Source of the DNA: Alphaproteobacteria bacterium
GTDB taxonomy: Bacteria; Pseudomonadota; Alphaproteobacteria; Micavibrionales; Micavibrionaceae
Direction: 5' to 3'
NCBI GenBank assembly: GCA_021776025.1
Contig: JAJFGR010000011.1
Location: 66,631-127,111 of the forward strand
DNA length: 60,481 nt
The notes below the pieces were generated by a model. It saw nothing but the letters and a program-made list of their open reading frames with translations. It did no database searches and was not told the DNA's origin. A program made the position numbers and the translations under genes. This document shows, one piece after another, positions 43,737 through 52,908 of the stretch; positions within the stretch are counted from its first letter, which is position 1, and the number at the start of each line of letters is the position of its first letter.

Positions 43737-44786
43737 ATGAAAATAGACATGGCGCTGGATACACTTTTTTATTCTTTTGAGGCCGGAATTTTGCCGTGGC
43801 CGGTTGAGAATTCTCGTGTTTTATTTCTGAATGCAAAAAATCACAGCGCCTTATCATTTTTGCCGCAGGATGGTCTGAGAGTGCAGCAATTTTTTGCGCC
43901 CTATGTCGCTGGGTTAAAATCACAAGGGCGGGCTGTGGAGTCCTCTATTCCCGATAAAGCGCAAGAATTTGACGTGGTTTTACTGGCGACTCCGAAAAAT
44001 CAGGTTGAAACGCAGTGTTTGATAGCTAGCGCTTTGCGATCTCTCAAGCTTGGTGGCCTCCTTATGGTGGCGGCTGATAACAGGGCTGGCGGTGGGCGGT
44101 TGGTGAAAAACCTGAAACATTTCGGGCTGGCGGATATTCAAAGTGAATCGCGCAATAAATGCCGGGCCTGCTGGACGGTTAAAGCTGGGGTGGATGAAAA
44201 GGCGATTGACGTAGCAATACGCGCAGGATCGCCACAAAGCATTGCTGATGGCGCGTTTCAATCATGGCCGGGGATTTATGGCTGGAATAAAATTGATCGG
44301 GCTTCGGCGCTTTTGCTGCAGCATTTGCCGGATGAGCACTCTAAAAATTTAGGGGGCCGCGGAGCTGATTTTGGTTGTGGTTACGGGTTGCTTGCTCATG
44401 ATATTTTACAGCGCCCAGGGGTCAAATCTTTAACGTGCATTGATGCAGATTGGCGTGCACTTGAGATGTGCCGGGTTAATCTTGAAAAGCTGAAAAGCGC
44501 GGCTGAGATTCATTTTGAGTGGACCGATCTGACCAAGGACCAGCCGGGTCTGTCCAATCTTGATTTTATTGTGATGAACCCGCCTTTTCACGAAGGGAAG
44601 GCGGCAGATATATCCATTGGGAAACGTTTTATTGTGAACGCACATCAAAGCTTAAAAAGAAATGGACGGCTTTGGATGGTGGCGAATAAACAGCTGCCTT
44701 ATGAAATGACGCTCGAGGATAATTTTTTTGCGGTTGAAAAGATTTTTGAAGGGCAGGGTTTCAAAGTTTTTTGTGCAACAAAATGA
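43737..44786 (+). CDS. rsmC: RsmC-like 16S rRNA methyltransferase
   Basis: 349 residues. The two-domain layout of RsmC: a degenerate N-terminal domain and a catalytic C-terminal Rossmann domain with G-A-D-F-G-C-G-Y-G-L-L, acidic C-I-D-A-D-W-R-A, and the catalytic I-V-M-N-P-P-F-H-E-G. RsmC methylates G1207 of 16S rRNA; RlmG on 23S is a less likely alternative given the length and motifs. Confidence 0.85.
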   Translation: MKIDMALDTLFYSFEAGILPWPVENSRVLFLNAKNHSALSFLPQDGLRVQQFFAPYVAGLKSQGRAVESSIPDKAQEFDVVLLATPKNQVETQCLIASALRSLKLGGLLMVAADNRAGGGRLVKNLKHFGLADIQSESRNKCRACWTVKAGVDEKAIDVAIRAGSPQSIADGAFQSWPGIYGWNKIDRASALLLQHLPDEHSKNLGGRGADFGCGYGLLAHDILQRPGVKSLTCIDADWRALEMCRVNLEKLKSAAEIHFEWTDLTKDQPGLSNLDFIVMNPPFHEGKAADISIGKRFIVNAHQSLKRNGRLWMVANKQLPYEMTLEDNFFAVEKIFEGQGFKVFCATK

Positions 44787-44807
44787 AAAATGGACGCAGC
44801 AAAATTT

Positions 44808-45764
44808 TTAAATCGCGTAGGTGTGACCTTCGCCTTCTATTTGTCTCACTTGTTTGGTGATGCGCTGGATTTTCTTTTCGTCATGTAGGGCTTGCTTGTT
44901 CAAGCCTGTCTCTCGTCCGATCATGTAATAAATCGATTCCAGTGTGCATTCCGTGTCCTTGCCGAATGTTTTAACGTGATATGCCATGGCAGAATCCATC
45001 GTGATGATCGATTTATCCGGCTGGTTCCGCTTGCGCATATGCTCTTCGGTGAGCTGTACGATTGTCATTAAATTATTGTTTGAAATTGTGACGCCGTGAT
45101 GTTTTTCATGGCTGGGGCGCAGTGATTTCAAAATCGAATAGGTTTCGGGAACATTTGGGACGCTCAAGAATACTTTTTGAAAACGGCGATCAAGAGCAGG
45201 GTCTGCAGCAACGTACATGCGGAATTCGTCCAGCGTTGTCGCGCCAAGGACCAACAGGTCGCCGGCGGTTAGATAGGGTTTCATTACATCGGATAGGCCT
45301 GCATAAGACGAGCCCACACAGGTTGGCATGATCTGGTGGATCTCATCGAGAAACATTATAATGCGCGGGTTTTCCGGGTTGTGGTAACGCTCGGCAATGC
45401 CTTTACAGATCGGGATGAAACGCTCCTGAAAATCGGCCGGGCCGTTGGTTCCAGCGGCCATACGAGCCATATCGAGTTCGATTACGCGGGCATCGAGCAA
45501 ATAATCCGGTACTTCGTCGGCAACGATTTTTTGTGTTAAGGCCACAACCATGGCGGTTTTACCCACACCAGCAGGGGCGAGCAGCACAGCGTTTTTACGA
45601 CCCTTTTGCAGCAGGATCAAAATTGTTTCATCAACTTCTTTATCACGTCCTGTAATCGGGCCGTAACGCCCTTGCTTGGCAAGCGCTGTAAAATCTGTGC
45701 AGTACAGATTGAAGAGATTCTCTAGCTCTTCATTCGTGACCGAATATGACCATTGTTCAGACAT
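44808..45764 (-). CDS. Stand-alone ClpA/ClpB-D1-like AAA+ ATPase
   Basis: 318 residues: a single AAA+ module related to the first ATPase domain of ClpA/ClpB. Walker A A-P-A-G-V-G-K-T, Walker B I-I-M-F-L-D-E-I-H, sensor region G-A-T-T-L-D-E-F-R and the arginine-finger D-P-A-L-D-R-R-F-Q are all intact. The N-domain, second ATPase ring and ClpP loop are absent, and where ClpB has the aromatic pore loop (Y-R-G-x-F-E-E-R) this protein has G-P-A-D-F-Q-E-R, without the tyrosine. It may act as an adaptor-like or remodelling ATPase rather than a threading unfoldase. Related single-ring proteins are known in some alphaproteobacteria but the role is unknown. Confidence 0.85.
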   Translation of the reverse strand: MSEQWSYSVTNEELENLFNLYCTDFTALAKQGRYGPITGRDKEVDETILILLQKGRKNAVLLAPAGVGKTAMVVALTQKIVADEVPDYLLDARVIELDMARMAAGTNGPADFQERFIPICKGIAERYHNPENPRIIMFLDEIHQIMPTCVGSSYAGLSDVMKPYLTAGDLLVLGATTLDEFRMYVAADPALDRRFQKVFLSVPNVPETYSILKSLRPSHEKHHGVTISNNNLMTIVQLTEEHMRKRNQPDKSIITMDSAMAYHVKTFGKDTECTLESIYYMIGRETGLNKQALHDEKKIQRITKQVRQIEGEGHTYAI

Positions 45765-45879
45765 AATGTTTATCCAAAATTGTTTAAGATATTACCTCAT
45801 TGATCTGCGAACGCAGTGTATCGCAGTCTTTATAATAACGGTAGAGTGTTAAGACTTCGTTTTATTGTTATGGTAACCT

Positions 45880-46782
45880 TTAAGCTTCTAAAATTTCTTT
45901 CCCATTATAACCTTGTGCGTAGAGGGCAGCGGTAAAATCACCATGAATAATCTGGTTTTCAACATCTTGTTTGACGGTTTCCTTGGCTTTATAGCCGACG
46001 CCGAAACCGGCGAGCTTGAGCATCGGTAAATCATTGGCCCCATCGCCAATGGCCATGCAGCTATCCGCGTCTAGGTTGTACATGTTCATATAATGGCGCA
46101 AAAATTCGACCTTAGAATTCTTGTCTAAAATTGGAGGCAACACTTTGCCCGTTAAAACATTGTTTTCGATTCCTAGTTCGTTGCCGTGATGGGTCATGAA
46201 TAAGAGCTTTGTTGCCACGGCGCTCGTGAAAAATGTAAAGCCGCCGGAAACCAATACGCAATGCGTACCGTTTTCGCGCATGGTTTTAATCATTTGGGCC
46301 GCGCCCGGATTAATCTTCAGCGCATCAAGCGTATCGCTTAAGGCTTTCGCCGGTAGGCCTCTAAGCAGTCCAACACGCTCATTTAACGCGGCATGAAAAT
46401 CCAGCTCCCCATTCATGGCGCGGGTGGTAATTTCCGCAACCTGATCTTTGATCCCAGCATGGGCGGCCAGATCATCCAGCGTTTCACCTTCTACGATTGT
46501 TGAATCCATATCGGCCAGCAGCACTTTTTTGCGCCGTCCTTCGATAGGCGTTATAAACACATCAATCTTGTCATCCTCAAGAAAGTCCCATAAATGGCGC
46601 ATCATTGAAAATCCGCCGCTTTGATTAATGCCAATTTCGGCGACTGCTCTTTTTTTGATCCAGATAGGCTGACAGGTCGGCTGCGCATTATAAAAATCAA
46701 TCATTTTGATGATTTTTTTGAGGTGCGCATCGGTTAAAGGATGCTTGGGATCAGAGGCGACTAAGGTTAAAACGGTGCTCAT
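45880..46782 (-). CDS. serB: Phosphoserine phosphatase
   Basis: 300 residues. The last step of serine synthesis. HAD-type motifs: D-M-D-S-T-I-V-E as nucleophile motif, V-S-G-G-F-T-F as motif II, and G-D-G-A-N-D-L-P-M-L as motif IV. The N-terminal 80 residues form an ACT-like regulatory extension. AAGGCC precedes the ATG at 46782. Divergent from serC. Confidence 0.94.
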   Translation of the reverse strand: MSTVLTLVASDPKHPLTDAHLKKIIKMIDFYNAQPTCQPIWIKKRAVAEIGINQSGGFSMMRHLWDFLEDDKIDVFITPIEGRRKKVLLADMDSTIVEGETLDDLAAHAGIKDQVAEITTRAMNGELDFHAALNERVGLLRGLPAKALSDTLDALKINPGAAQMIKTMRENGTHCVLVSGGFTFFTSAVATKLLFMTHHGNELGIENNVLTGKVLPPILDKNSKVEFLRHYMNMYNLDADSCMAIGDGANDLPMLKLAGFGVGYKAKETVKQDVENQIIHGDFTAALYAQGYNGKEILEA

Positions 46783-46882
46783 AAAGGCCTTTTATTTTCC
46801 GAATTTTAAATAAATCTCTGGACAGTGGCTGCGGAATTTTTTATCGCTAGTGCAGTCTACAGATGAAAGGTCAGCCAAGACA

Positions 46883-48070
46883 ATGGAAAAGCCAGCTCTT
46901 AAACCGAAAAATCCAAATTTCTCTTCCGGGCCGTGTACTAAGCGTCCGGGGTGGAGCGTTGAAAGCTTGTCCGCGGCTATGCTGGGGCGCTCTCACCGCG
47001 CTGCTGGTCCCAAAGGGCAGCTTAAAGAGGTGATTGAGAAGCACAAAGAATTGCTGGGAATTCCTGAGGATTACGTGGTGGGCATCATGCCGGCCTCTGA
47101 TACCGGCGCGTTTGAAGCGGCGATGTGGAGTATGCTTGGCGCACGCGATGTTGATGCCTTTGCGTGGGAGAGTTTTTCCGGGGACTGGCTCACCAATATC
47201 AAGACCCAGCTTAAGCTGGAGAGCGTCAATTATTACGAGGCGGAATATGGTGCATTGCCGGATCTGTCGAAAGCCAATCCTGAGAATGATATTGTCTTTG
47301 CATGGAACGGTACGACTTCTGGCGTGCGCGTGCCCAATGGTGATTGGATTGCTGCGGACCGCGAAGGGCTCACCTTCTGCGATGCGACATCGGCGGTGTT
47401 TGCCTATGATTTGCCATGGGACAAATTGGATGTCACCACATGGTCCTGGCAGAAAGTTTTGGGCAGTGAAGCGGCGCACGGTATGTTGGTGCTTTCTCCA
47501 CGCGCGGTGGAGCGTTTGGAAACCTTCACGCCGGACCGGCCATTGCCGAAAATCTTCCGTATGACCAAAGGGTCTGGCGATAAAAAGAAACTTAATAAAG
47601 GGATTTTTGAAGGCGCGACGATCAACACGCCATCGATGCTGGCCGTGGCGGATGTTTTGGATGCGCTGAACTGGGTGCAAAATATCGGCGGGCTTCGCAC
47701 GACCATTGCGCGCTCAGAAGAAAATTTCAAAGCGATTGAAAACTGGGTCAATAAAACAGACGGGTTTGAGTTTCTTGCCAAAGAGCCAGAGACTCTTTCA
47801 ACTACCTCGGTTTGTTTGAGCATTACCGATGAATGGTTTACCGGTCTGTCGGAAGACGAACAAAACGTCTTTATTAAAACGATGGTAAAGATTCTTGATA
47901 AAGACGGCATCGCTTACGACATTGCCGGGTACCGCGATGCCCCTGCCGGGCTTCGTATCTGGTGCGGGGCGACCGTGCAGGGCGATGACGTTGAGGCGTT
48001 AATGCCGTGGGTTACATGGGCGTTTGAGGTGAGTAAGGCTGAAGAGCAGAGGAAGAGCGAAGCGGCTTAG
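46883..48070 (+). CDS. serC: Phosphoserine aminotransferase
   Basis: 395 residues. PLP-dependent transaminase of serine synthesis. Landmarks: [15 protein letters not shown] at the cofactor cup, D-A-T-S-A-V-F-A, and the Schiff-base lysine in W-S-W-Q-K-V-L-G. The start at 46883 follows the family; an upstream GTG at 46850 is possible. Its stop overlaps the end of the convergent hypothetical gene by four bases. Confidence 0.93.
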   Translation: MEKPALKPKNPNFSSGPCTKRPGWSVESLSAAMLGRSHRAAGPKGQLKEVIEKHKELLGIPEDYVVGIMPASDTGAFEAAMWSMLGARDVDAFAWESFSGDWLTNIKTQLKLESVNYYEAEYGALPDLSKANPENDIVFAWNGTTSGVRVPNGDWIAADREGLTFCDATSAVFAYDLPWDKLDVTTWSWQKVLGSEAAHGMLVLSPRAVERLETFTPDRPLPKIFRMTKGSGDKKKLNKGIFEGATINTPSMLAVADVLDALNWVQNIGGLRTTIARSEENFKAIENWVNKTDGFEFLAKEPETLSTTSVCLSITDEWFTGLSEDEQNVFIKTMVKILDKDGIAYDIAGYRDAPAGLRIWCGATVQGDDVEALMPWVTWAFEVSKAEEQRKSEAA

Positions 48071-48501
48071 CGGCGGCTTCCACTTGGTAGTATTGGAGGT
48101 TCCGATGCTAGCCCTGATGCAGGTTCCGTAGTAGGTTCAGGAATACTATCAAGATCACGATCCAGCACAGGAATTATTTTATTTTCCTCAACAATAAAGA
48201 TTGCAGCCGGGGCTTCCGGGTTTATCCGCATTGAATTCAGTATTTGTTTGTCTTCAAGAGTGGGTTGTAAAATTGAGGAGGCTAGAAAGATCTTTAATGT
48301 ATACGAGCCCAGAGCTTCATCAAGGTCATTTTCCTCAGATCCGTGAAATATGCCATAAAATATGAGTGCATGCCGTCCTTCCGTAACGGTTTTAATATAA
48401 CTCGCGATTTCCAGATCATTGTTTAAACGCTCTTGTATATCTTTCTTGTAAGTATCCAGCTTTGCCTTTAACTCCGGGTTGTCGTCGGTCATTTTTTTCA
48501 A
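48067..48501 (-). CDS. Hypothetical protein
   Basis: I do not recognise this protein (144 residues from a TTG at 48501; ATG at 48492 is an alternative). It has mixed alpha/beta character with a C-terminal P/S/E/T-rich tail. The reading frame stays open upstream to about 48553 without a start codon other than the TTG, so the true N-terminus, or an erosion of it, is uncertain. Confidence 0.5.
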   Translation of the reverse strand: MKKMTDDNPELKAKLDTYKKDIQERLNNDLEIASYIKTVTEGRHALIFYGIFHGSEENDLDEALGSYTLKIFLASSILQPTLEDKQILNSMRINPEAPAAIFIVEENKIIPVLDRDLDSIPEPTTEPASGLASEPPILPSGSRR

Positions 48502-48533
48502 AACCGCGTCAATATTTTCATTAAATTCGGCAG

Positions 48534-48728
48534 TTGGATGGCGGGCGTTATGGACAGCTTATCCTGACATCGCGCGGGCGGCCGATTGGCGGGTTTTATA
48601 CTTTTGCCGGAGCGGAGGCGCGTAAACAGCAGGCCCAATTGAAAGATTTAGCGGGTCTGCTCAGCGGGTCCGGTGCCGACTTATCGGGTTTGTTAAACGG
48701 GTCTGTTCTTGATGATGCAGATGGTTAA
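48534..48728 (+). CDS. Doubtful short ORF or gene fragment
   Basis: A 64-residue frame with a start on TTG, lying opposite the open upstream region of the previous gene. The residues look protein-like (I-L-T-S-R-G-R-P-I-G-G-F, then repeated L-S-G-x-G-A-D-L-S-G-L-L-N-G), but no ribosome site or relatives were recognised. A 15-bp direct repeat (GTTAAACGGGTCTGT) occurs near its 3' end at 48692 and again near 48786. It may be a gene fragment or not coding at all. Confidence 0.3.
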   Translation: MDGGRYGQLILTSRGRPIGGFYTFAGAEARKQQAQLKDLAGLLSGSGADLSGLLNGSVLDDADG

Positions 48729-48740
48729 GTGATTGAAATT

Positions 48741-48766
48741 CTTATGCCGCGCAAGCGCGGCATAAG
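48741..48766. terminator. Strong hairpin (11-bp perfect stem) between convergent genes
   Basis: CTTATGCCGCG pairs perfectly with CGCGGCATAAG around CAAG. There is no T-run, so it may be a transcription barrier or a processing site rather than a classic terminator. A second imperfect GC-rich hairpin follows at 48826-48843 before the helicase stop. Confidence 0.5.
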
Positions 48767-48847
48767 ATTGAACGGACCAAGTTCGTTAAACGGGTCTGTC
48801 TCCCCTTTACAGTGGTGCTGCGCACAATGATTGCGCGCAGCGGCAGC

Positions 48848-50383
48848 CTAAGCCGCTTTCTTGTAGGAAGAGGGTTTTGCTCCGCGTCTTTTCATCGGCG
48901 CTGATCCGTTTGATTTGAAGCCGCCTTGTTGCTTTTTATAAGGTTTTTTATGCGGCTTATTCCCTGTTTTATTTCCGGGCTTGCGGTCTTTCACGAAATA
49001 ATCAGCTGCTGTTTCCGCCCGATTTTCTGAACGATTTTCTGAACGGTTTTCCCCGCTTCTTTTCTCTGCATTTTTCGCGTTATTTTCCCGGCGTTTGGCG
49101 CTTTGTTTATAGGGACGCTTTTCACCGTTTTGTTTTTCACCATTTTTTGCCGGACGTTCAGGGCGGTTTTCTGTACGCTTTTCTGCACGTTCTGCGCCAG
49201 TGTTTGCCGAACGTTCTGGGCGGCCTCTATAAGGTTTGCGGCGGGCTTTATTTTTACCGCGCGGCTGTTCAGAAAAACGCTCTTTTTTGTTATTGGCAGC
49301 TTCAGGATTTAACAAGCAGTCAATGGCGTGCCATTTACGTCCATCCTGTGGGGATATAAAGCTGATTGCGGAGCCTGTCGCCCCGGCCCGCGCTGTGCGG
49401 CCCATGCGGTGGATATAGTCTTCGGCAACTTGTGGAAGGTCGTAATTAATCACGTGCTCGATATGCGGAACATCCAAACCGCGCGCGGCGATATCTGTGG
49501 CAACCAATATGCGGAAATTCCCCTGACGGAAATTTTTCATCACTTTATCACGTTTGTTTTGTCTAAGGTCGCCATGCAAGCCGTCAGATGTGAAGCCGTC
49601 CTGGCGCAGTTTTTTTGCCATTTTTTCGGCATTGTATTTGGTTTTTACAAACACAAGAACGGAGCCTTCGCGGGCGTGGAGTTGAGCCTTTAGTTCTTTA
49701 TATTTGTCGGCCTGTTCAATGCGTACGGTTTCTTGCTTAATGTTTTTGGCAATGACATTTGTTTTGCCAACAGCGATGCGCTCAGGGTTGGTGAGATATT
49801 TTCCTGACAGTGAGATAATCCCTTTTGGCAGGGTGGCTGAGAACATTAAAGTTTGGTGCTCTTTTGGTAAGAACTTGATGATTTTATCAAGCTGTACGCC
49901 AAAACCCATGTCCAGCATGCGGTCGGTTTCATCCAGAACCAAAAAGTTTGTGTCGTGTAGTTTTAATGATCCACGCTCAAGGTGATCGTTAATACGTCCC
50001 GGCGTGCCGACAATAATGCGAGGCTGTGCGCGTAATTGTGACATTTGCTTGCCGTATGCTTCGCCGCCGATTATGAAGGCGGTTTTAATCGAGCTGTTAT
50101 AACCGAGAAGTTGATGGATGACCTCGAGAACCTGTTTAGCCAGTTCACGTGTCGGTGTTAGGACAAGGGCCGTTCCGTGCGGGGACTGAAGAAGCTTTTC
50201 AATCAACGGAATGCTGAATGCTGCGGTTTTCCCTGTACCCGTTTGGGCGCTGCCCAAAATGTCACGGCCTTTGAGCGCGAGCGGGATGGCTTTTTCCTGA
50301 ATAGGGGTTGGGTTTGTGTAATTCATTTTTGCTAAAGACTTGTTCAAGTCTTGTGATAGGCCGAAGCCTTCAAAATTTTTCAT
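48848..50383 (-). CDS. DEAD-box-type RNA helicase (motif II reads DETD)
   Basis: 511 residues. RecA-like helicase core with Q-motif (F-x-G-F-G-L ... P-T-P-I-Q), motif I A-Q-T-G-T-G-K-T, motif Ia P-T-R-E-L-A, motif III S-A-T, motif V A-T-D-I-A-A-R-G-L-D-V-P and motif VI H-R-M-G-R-T-A-R-A-G. Motif II is L-D-E-T-D instead of D-E-A-D, an uncommon variant that still keeps both acidic residues. The C-terminal 130 residues are a low-complexity tail rich in R, K, E and N (R-S-E-N-R repeats), typical of RNA-chaperone helicases of the RhlE type. Starts at 50398 and 50440 are alternatives. Confidence 0.9.
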   Translation of the reverse strand: MKNFEGFGLSQDLNKSLAKMNYTNPTPIQEKAIPLALKGRDILGSAQTGTGKTAAFSIPLIEKLLQSPHGTALVLTPTRELAKQVLEVIHQLLGYNSSIKTAFIIGGEAYGKQMSQLRAQPRIIVGTPGRINDHLERGSLKLHDTNFLVLDETDRMLDMGFGVQLDKIIKFLPKEHQTLMFSATLPKGIISLSGKYLTNPERIAVGKTNVIAKNIKQETVRIEQADKYKELKAQLHAREGSVLVFVKTKYNAEKMAKKLRQDGFTSDGLHGDLRQNKRDKVMKNFRQGNFRILVATDIAARGLDVPHIEHVINYDLPQVAEDYIHRMGRTARAGATGSAISFISPQDGRKWHAIDCLLNPEAANNKKERFSEQPRGKNKARRKPYRGRPERSANTGAERAEKRTENRPERPAKNGEKQNGEKRPYKQSAKRRENNAKNAEKRSGENRSENRSENRAETAADYFVKDRKPGNKTGNKPHKKPYKKQQGGFKSNGSAPMKRRGAKPSSYKKAA

Positions 50384-50723
50384 TGTTATTTCTTTCATAA
50401 ATCCGGGTGTTTTCCGGCAAAGTTCTTCCCTTGCGCACATTGCGAAAGGGTAAGGCTTTGGTGTTCAATCATTTTATAAATGTGAACTTTGCGGAAAATA
50501 GTGAGGCGAAGACGTCAAGTCTTTGGGATTCACGTATCTGCTTTTGTGCAGATAGTTTTCTGTAAGCTCTGATCTCATTTAAGAGAGCATTTATTAAACT
50601 GGGCGCATGTTTGACAGATTTTAGGGTTCGTGTCAATTTTTTGTTTTTGCTTTACATTATTGCGGCACCTGCTAAATCTTTACGCCTGTTTGCCTAAACA
50701 AGACAAAATTAGGAGTAAAATCG
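50384..50723. promoter_or_regulatory. Intergenic region between divergent RNA helicase and serA
   Basis: 340 bp without a gene. It must carry both promoters. An inverted repeat TTGACA (50611-50616) / TGTCAA (50631-50636) may be a -35 for serA and/or an operator. No riboswitch or further structure was recognised. Confidence 0.4.
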
Positions 50724-52307
50724 ATGGCATCCCCGAAAGTACTGATCAGCGATAAGCTGGACCCCCTAGCAGTGGAAATTTTTGAAAAGAACGGCTGTGA
50801 GGTTGATTTTAAACCCGGCCTAACGCCAGAAGAACAACTCAAAATTATCGGTGATTATGATGGCCTTGCCATTCGCTCGGCGACCAAAGTGACAGCCGAG
50901 ATGATCAAAGCTGGTAAGAAGCTTAAAGTTATTGGCCGCGCCGGGATTGGGGTCGATAATGTTGACATTCCGGCGGCGACCGAAGCGGGGATGGTGGTAA
51001 TGAACACGCCGTTTGGAAACTCTATAACCACCGCTGAGCACGCGATTGCGATGATGTTTGCCTTGGCGCGGCAAATTCCACAAGCCAATGAAAGCACGCA
51101 TCAGGGCAAGTGGGAGAAGAAAAAGTTTATGGGCGCGGAGCTGTATAACAAAGTGCTCGGCGTGATTGGTTGTGGGAATATTGGCGGCATTGCAGCGACC
51201 CGCGGGGTTGGTTTGCAGATGCAGGTGATTGCGTATGATCCGTTCCTCACCGAAGAGCGCGCGGCGGATCTGGGCGTGAAAAAAGTTGAGCTTGATGAGC
51301 TTTTTGAGCGGTCCGATTTTATCACCATCCACGTGCCGAAAAATGAGCATACGGCGAATCTGATTAACAAAGATTCCATTGCTAAAATGAAAGACGGCGT
51401 GCGGATTATTAACTGCGCGCGCGGGGGAATCGTTAATGAAGGGGATCTGAAAGAGGCGCTGGATAGCGGCAGAGTTGCAGGCGCGGCGCTGGATGTTTTT
51501 GAAACTGAACCGGCCACAGAAAATCCGTTATTCGGGCATGAAAATGTAGTTTGCACGCCGCATTTGGGCGCAGCAACCACGGAGGCACAAGTCAATGTCG
51601 CGCTGCAGGTCGCTGAGCAAATGAGCGATTATCTGGTTAATGGCGCGGTGATGAACGCGCTGAATATGGCCTCGATCTCGGCGGAAGATGCGCCGAAGCT
51701 TAAGCCTTATTTGAAACTGGCTGAGCAGCTGGGCAGTTTTGCTGGGCAGATTACCAGTACTTCGATCAAAAAAATTGAGATTGAGTATGAAGGTACGATT
51801 ACCAATATTAAGACTGACCCCATTACCTCAACACTTTTGGCGACGCTTTTGGGACAGCAGATTGAATCTGTCAATATGGTCAACGCGACGCAAGTGGCGC
51901 AAGCGCGCGGAATTGAGCTGAAGCAAAGTTATAATGATGAGTCCAAAAACTGGCGCTCGATGATTAATGTGATTGTTACTTCTGAAGAGCGCGTTCGGAA
52001 TGTTACCGGGACTCTTTTTACAGGTAAGGAGCCGCGCATTGTAAATATCGAAGGTGTGCCGATCGAAGCGGCGCTGTCAGGCCATATGATTTTTATCCGT
52101 AATGATGATCAGCCCGGGATGATTGGTGATTTGGGAACGCTTTTGGGGCAAGAAGGGCTGAATATTGCGGATTTCCGTCTAGGCCGGAAGGGTGATAAAT
52201 CCGGGGCGATTTGTCTAGTGGCTTTGGACGCGCCAGTGAGCGATGAGGTTTTTGAAAAAATAGCCGCGCAAAAACAGATTCTCAGTGCCAAGCGTCTTTC
52301 ATTTTAA
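50724..52307 (+). CDS. serA: D-3-phosphoglycerate dehydrogenase
   Basis: 527 residues. First step of serine synthesis. NAD motif G-C-G-N-I-G-G-I, catalytic set R-G-G-I-V-N-E (Arg), F-E-T-E-P (Glu) and C-T-P-H-L-G-A-A-T (His). The long form is present, with an ASB-type intervening domain (about residues 310-450) and a C-terminal ACT domain (Q-P-G-M-I-G-D-L-G), so it is probably under serine feedback. AGGAG precedes the ATG. With serB and serC in the window the whole serine branch is encoded here. Confidence 0.95.
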   Translation: MASPKVLISDKLDPLAVEIFEKNGCEVDFKPGLTPEEQLKIIGDYDGLAIRSATKVTAEMIKAGKKLKVIGRAGIGVDNVDIPAATEAGMVVMNTPFGNSITTAEHAIAMMFALARQIPQANESTHQGKWEKKKFMGAELYNKVLGVIGCGNIGGIAATRGVGLQMQVIAYDPFLTEERAADLGVKKVELDELFERSDFITIHVPKNEHTANLINKDSIAKMKDGVRIINCARGGIVNEGDLKEALDSGRVAGAALDVFETEPATENPLFGHENVVCTPHLGAATTEAQVNVALQVAEQMSDYLVNGAVMNALNMASISAEDAPKLKPYLKLAEQLGSFAGQITSTSIKKIEIEYEGTITNIKTDPITSTLLATLLGQQIESVNMVNATQVAQARGIELKQSYNDESKNWRSMINVIVTSEERVRNVTGTLFTGKEPRIVNIEGVPIEAALSGHMIFIRNDDQPGMIGDLGTLLGQEGLNIADFRLGRKGDKSGAICLVALDAPVSDEVFEKIAAQKQILSAKRLSF

Positions 52308-52331
52308 AGATGCCATAGAATCAATTTTTGT

Positions 52332-52838
52332 TTAGGAGCGTTTGGCGAAATAACGTTTACAAGCGCCTTTGAGCTCGTCTTCCATCTGTTTACCGATAGG
52401 GCCACCGTCTCCGACCATTTTTTTCAAAACAATGGCCTTCAAAGTCTGGTGGTGCGCATTGACAATTGAAATGGCGTCTTTGTCCATTTCTGTGACCCCC
52501 TCTAGAAAGCTGAGCATGATATTGGCCATGTTGCCAATCAAATTATATTTGAAGGTTGAAGCGTTGGCTTTTAGCTGCATAACAGGGGTTGTCATGCCTT
52601 GAATGACTTCAGTCATAGATACGGAACTGTCTGAGGCGCTTTCAATCGCGGCTTCCAATTTATTGAGATATTCCATAGCGAGCGGTGCAAAATCAACTTG
52701 GGCGCTGTTTTCGTCCATAACAGTCTGAGATCGCTCAACAGCTTTTTCATCGAGCGGGCCTGTGCCGACTTTAGCCTGAAGGGCCATATCAGCTTTAAGA
52801 ACTTTTACTTGTTTTTCAGTGGATTCATTCACGGGCAT
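52332..52838 (-). CDS. Hypothetical helical protein next to a response regulator
   Basis: 168 residues. Mainly alpha-helical; no named family is recognised. Two segments look like helical bundle regions (A-P-L-A-M-E-Y-L-N-K-L-E and F-K-Y-N-L-I-G-N-M-A-N-I). It follows the CheY-like gene by 70 bp on the same strand and the two may be functionally linked. Confidence 0.65.
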   Translation of the reverse strand: MPVNESTEKQVKVLKADMALQAKVGTGPLDEKAVERSQTVMDENSAQVDFAPLAMEYLNKLEAAIESASDSSVSMTEVIQGMTTPVMQLKANASTFKYNLIGNMANIMLSFLEGVTEMDKDAISIVNAHHQTLKAIVLKKMVGDGGPIGKQMEDELKGACKRYFAKRS

Positions 52839-52908
52839 TATTCAGGTTTTAGTTAAGGCGCAACAAGATTATTGCAGAGGCAATGTTATTTCATATTTTA
52901 TCAAAAAT

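Noticed and set aside
46871..47680. 269-codon minus-strand open frame opposite serC
   Set aside because: Shadow of a GC-biased conserved gene; rich in H, R and P, as expected for an antisense frame.
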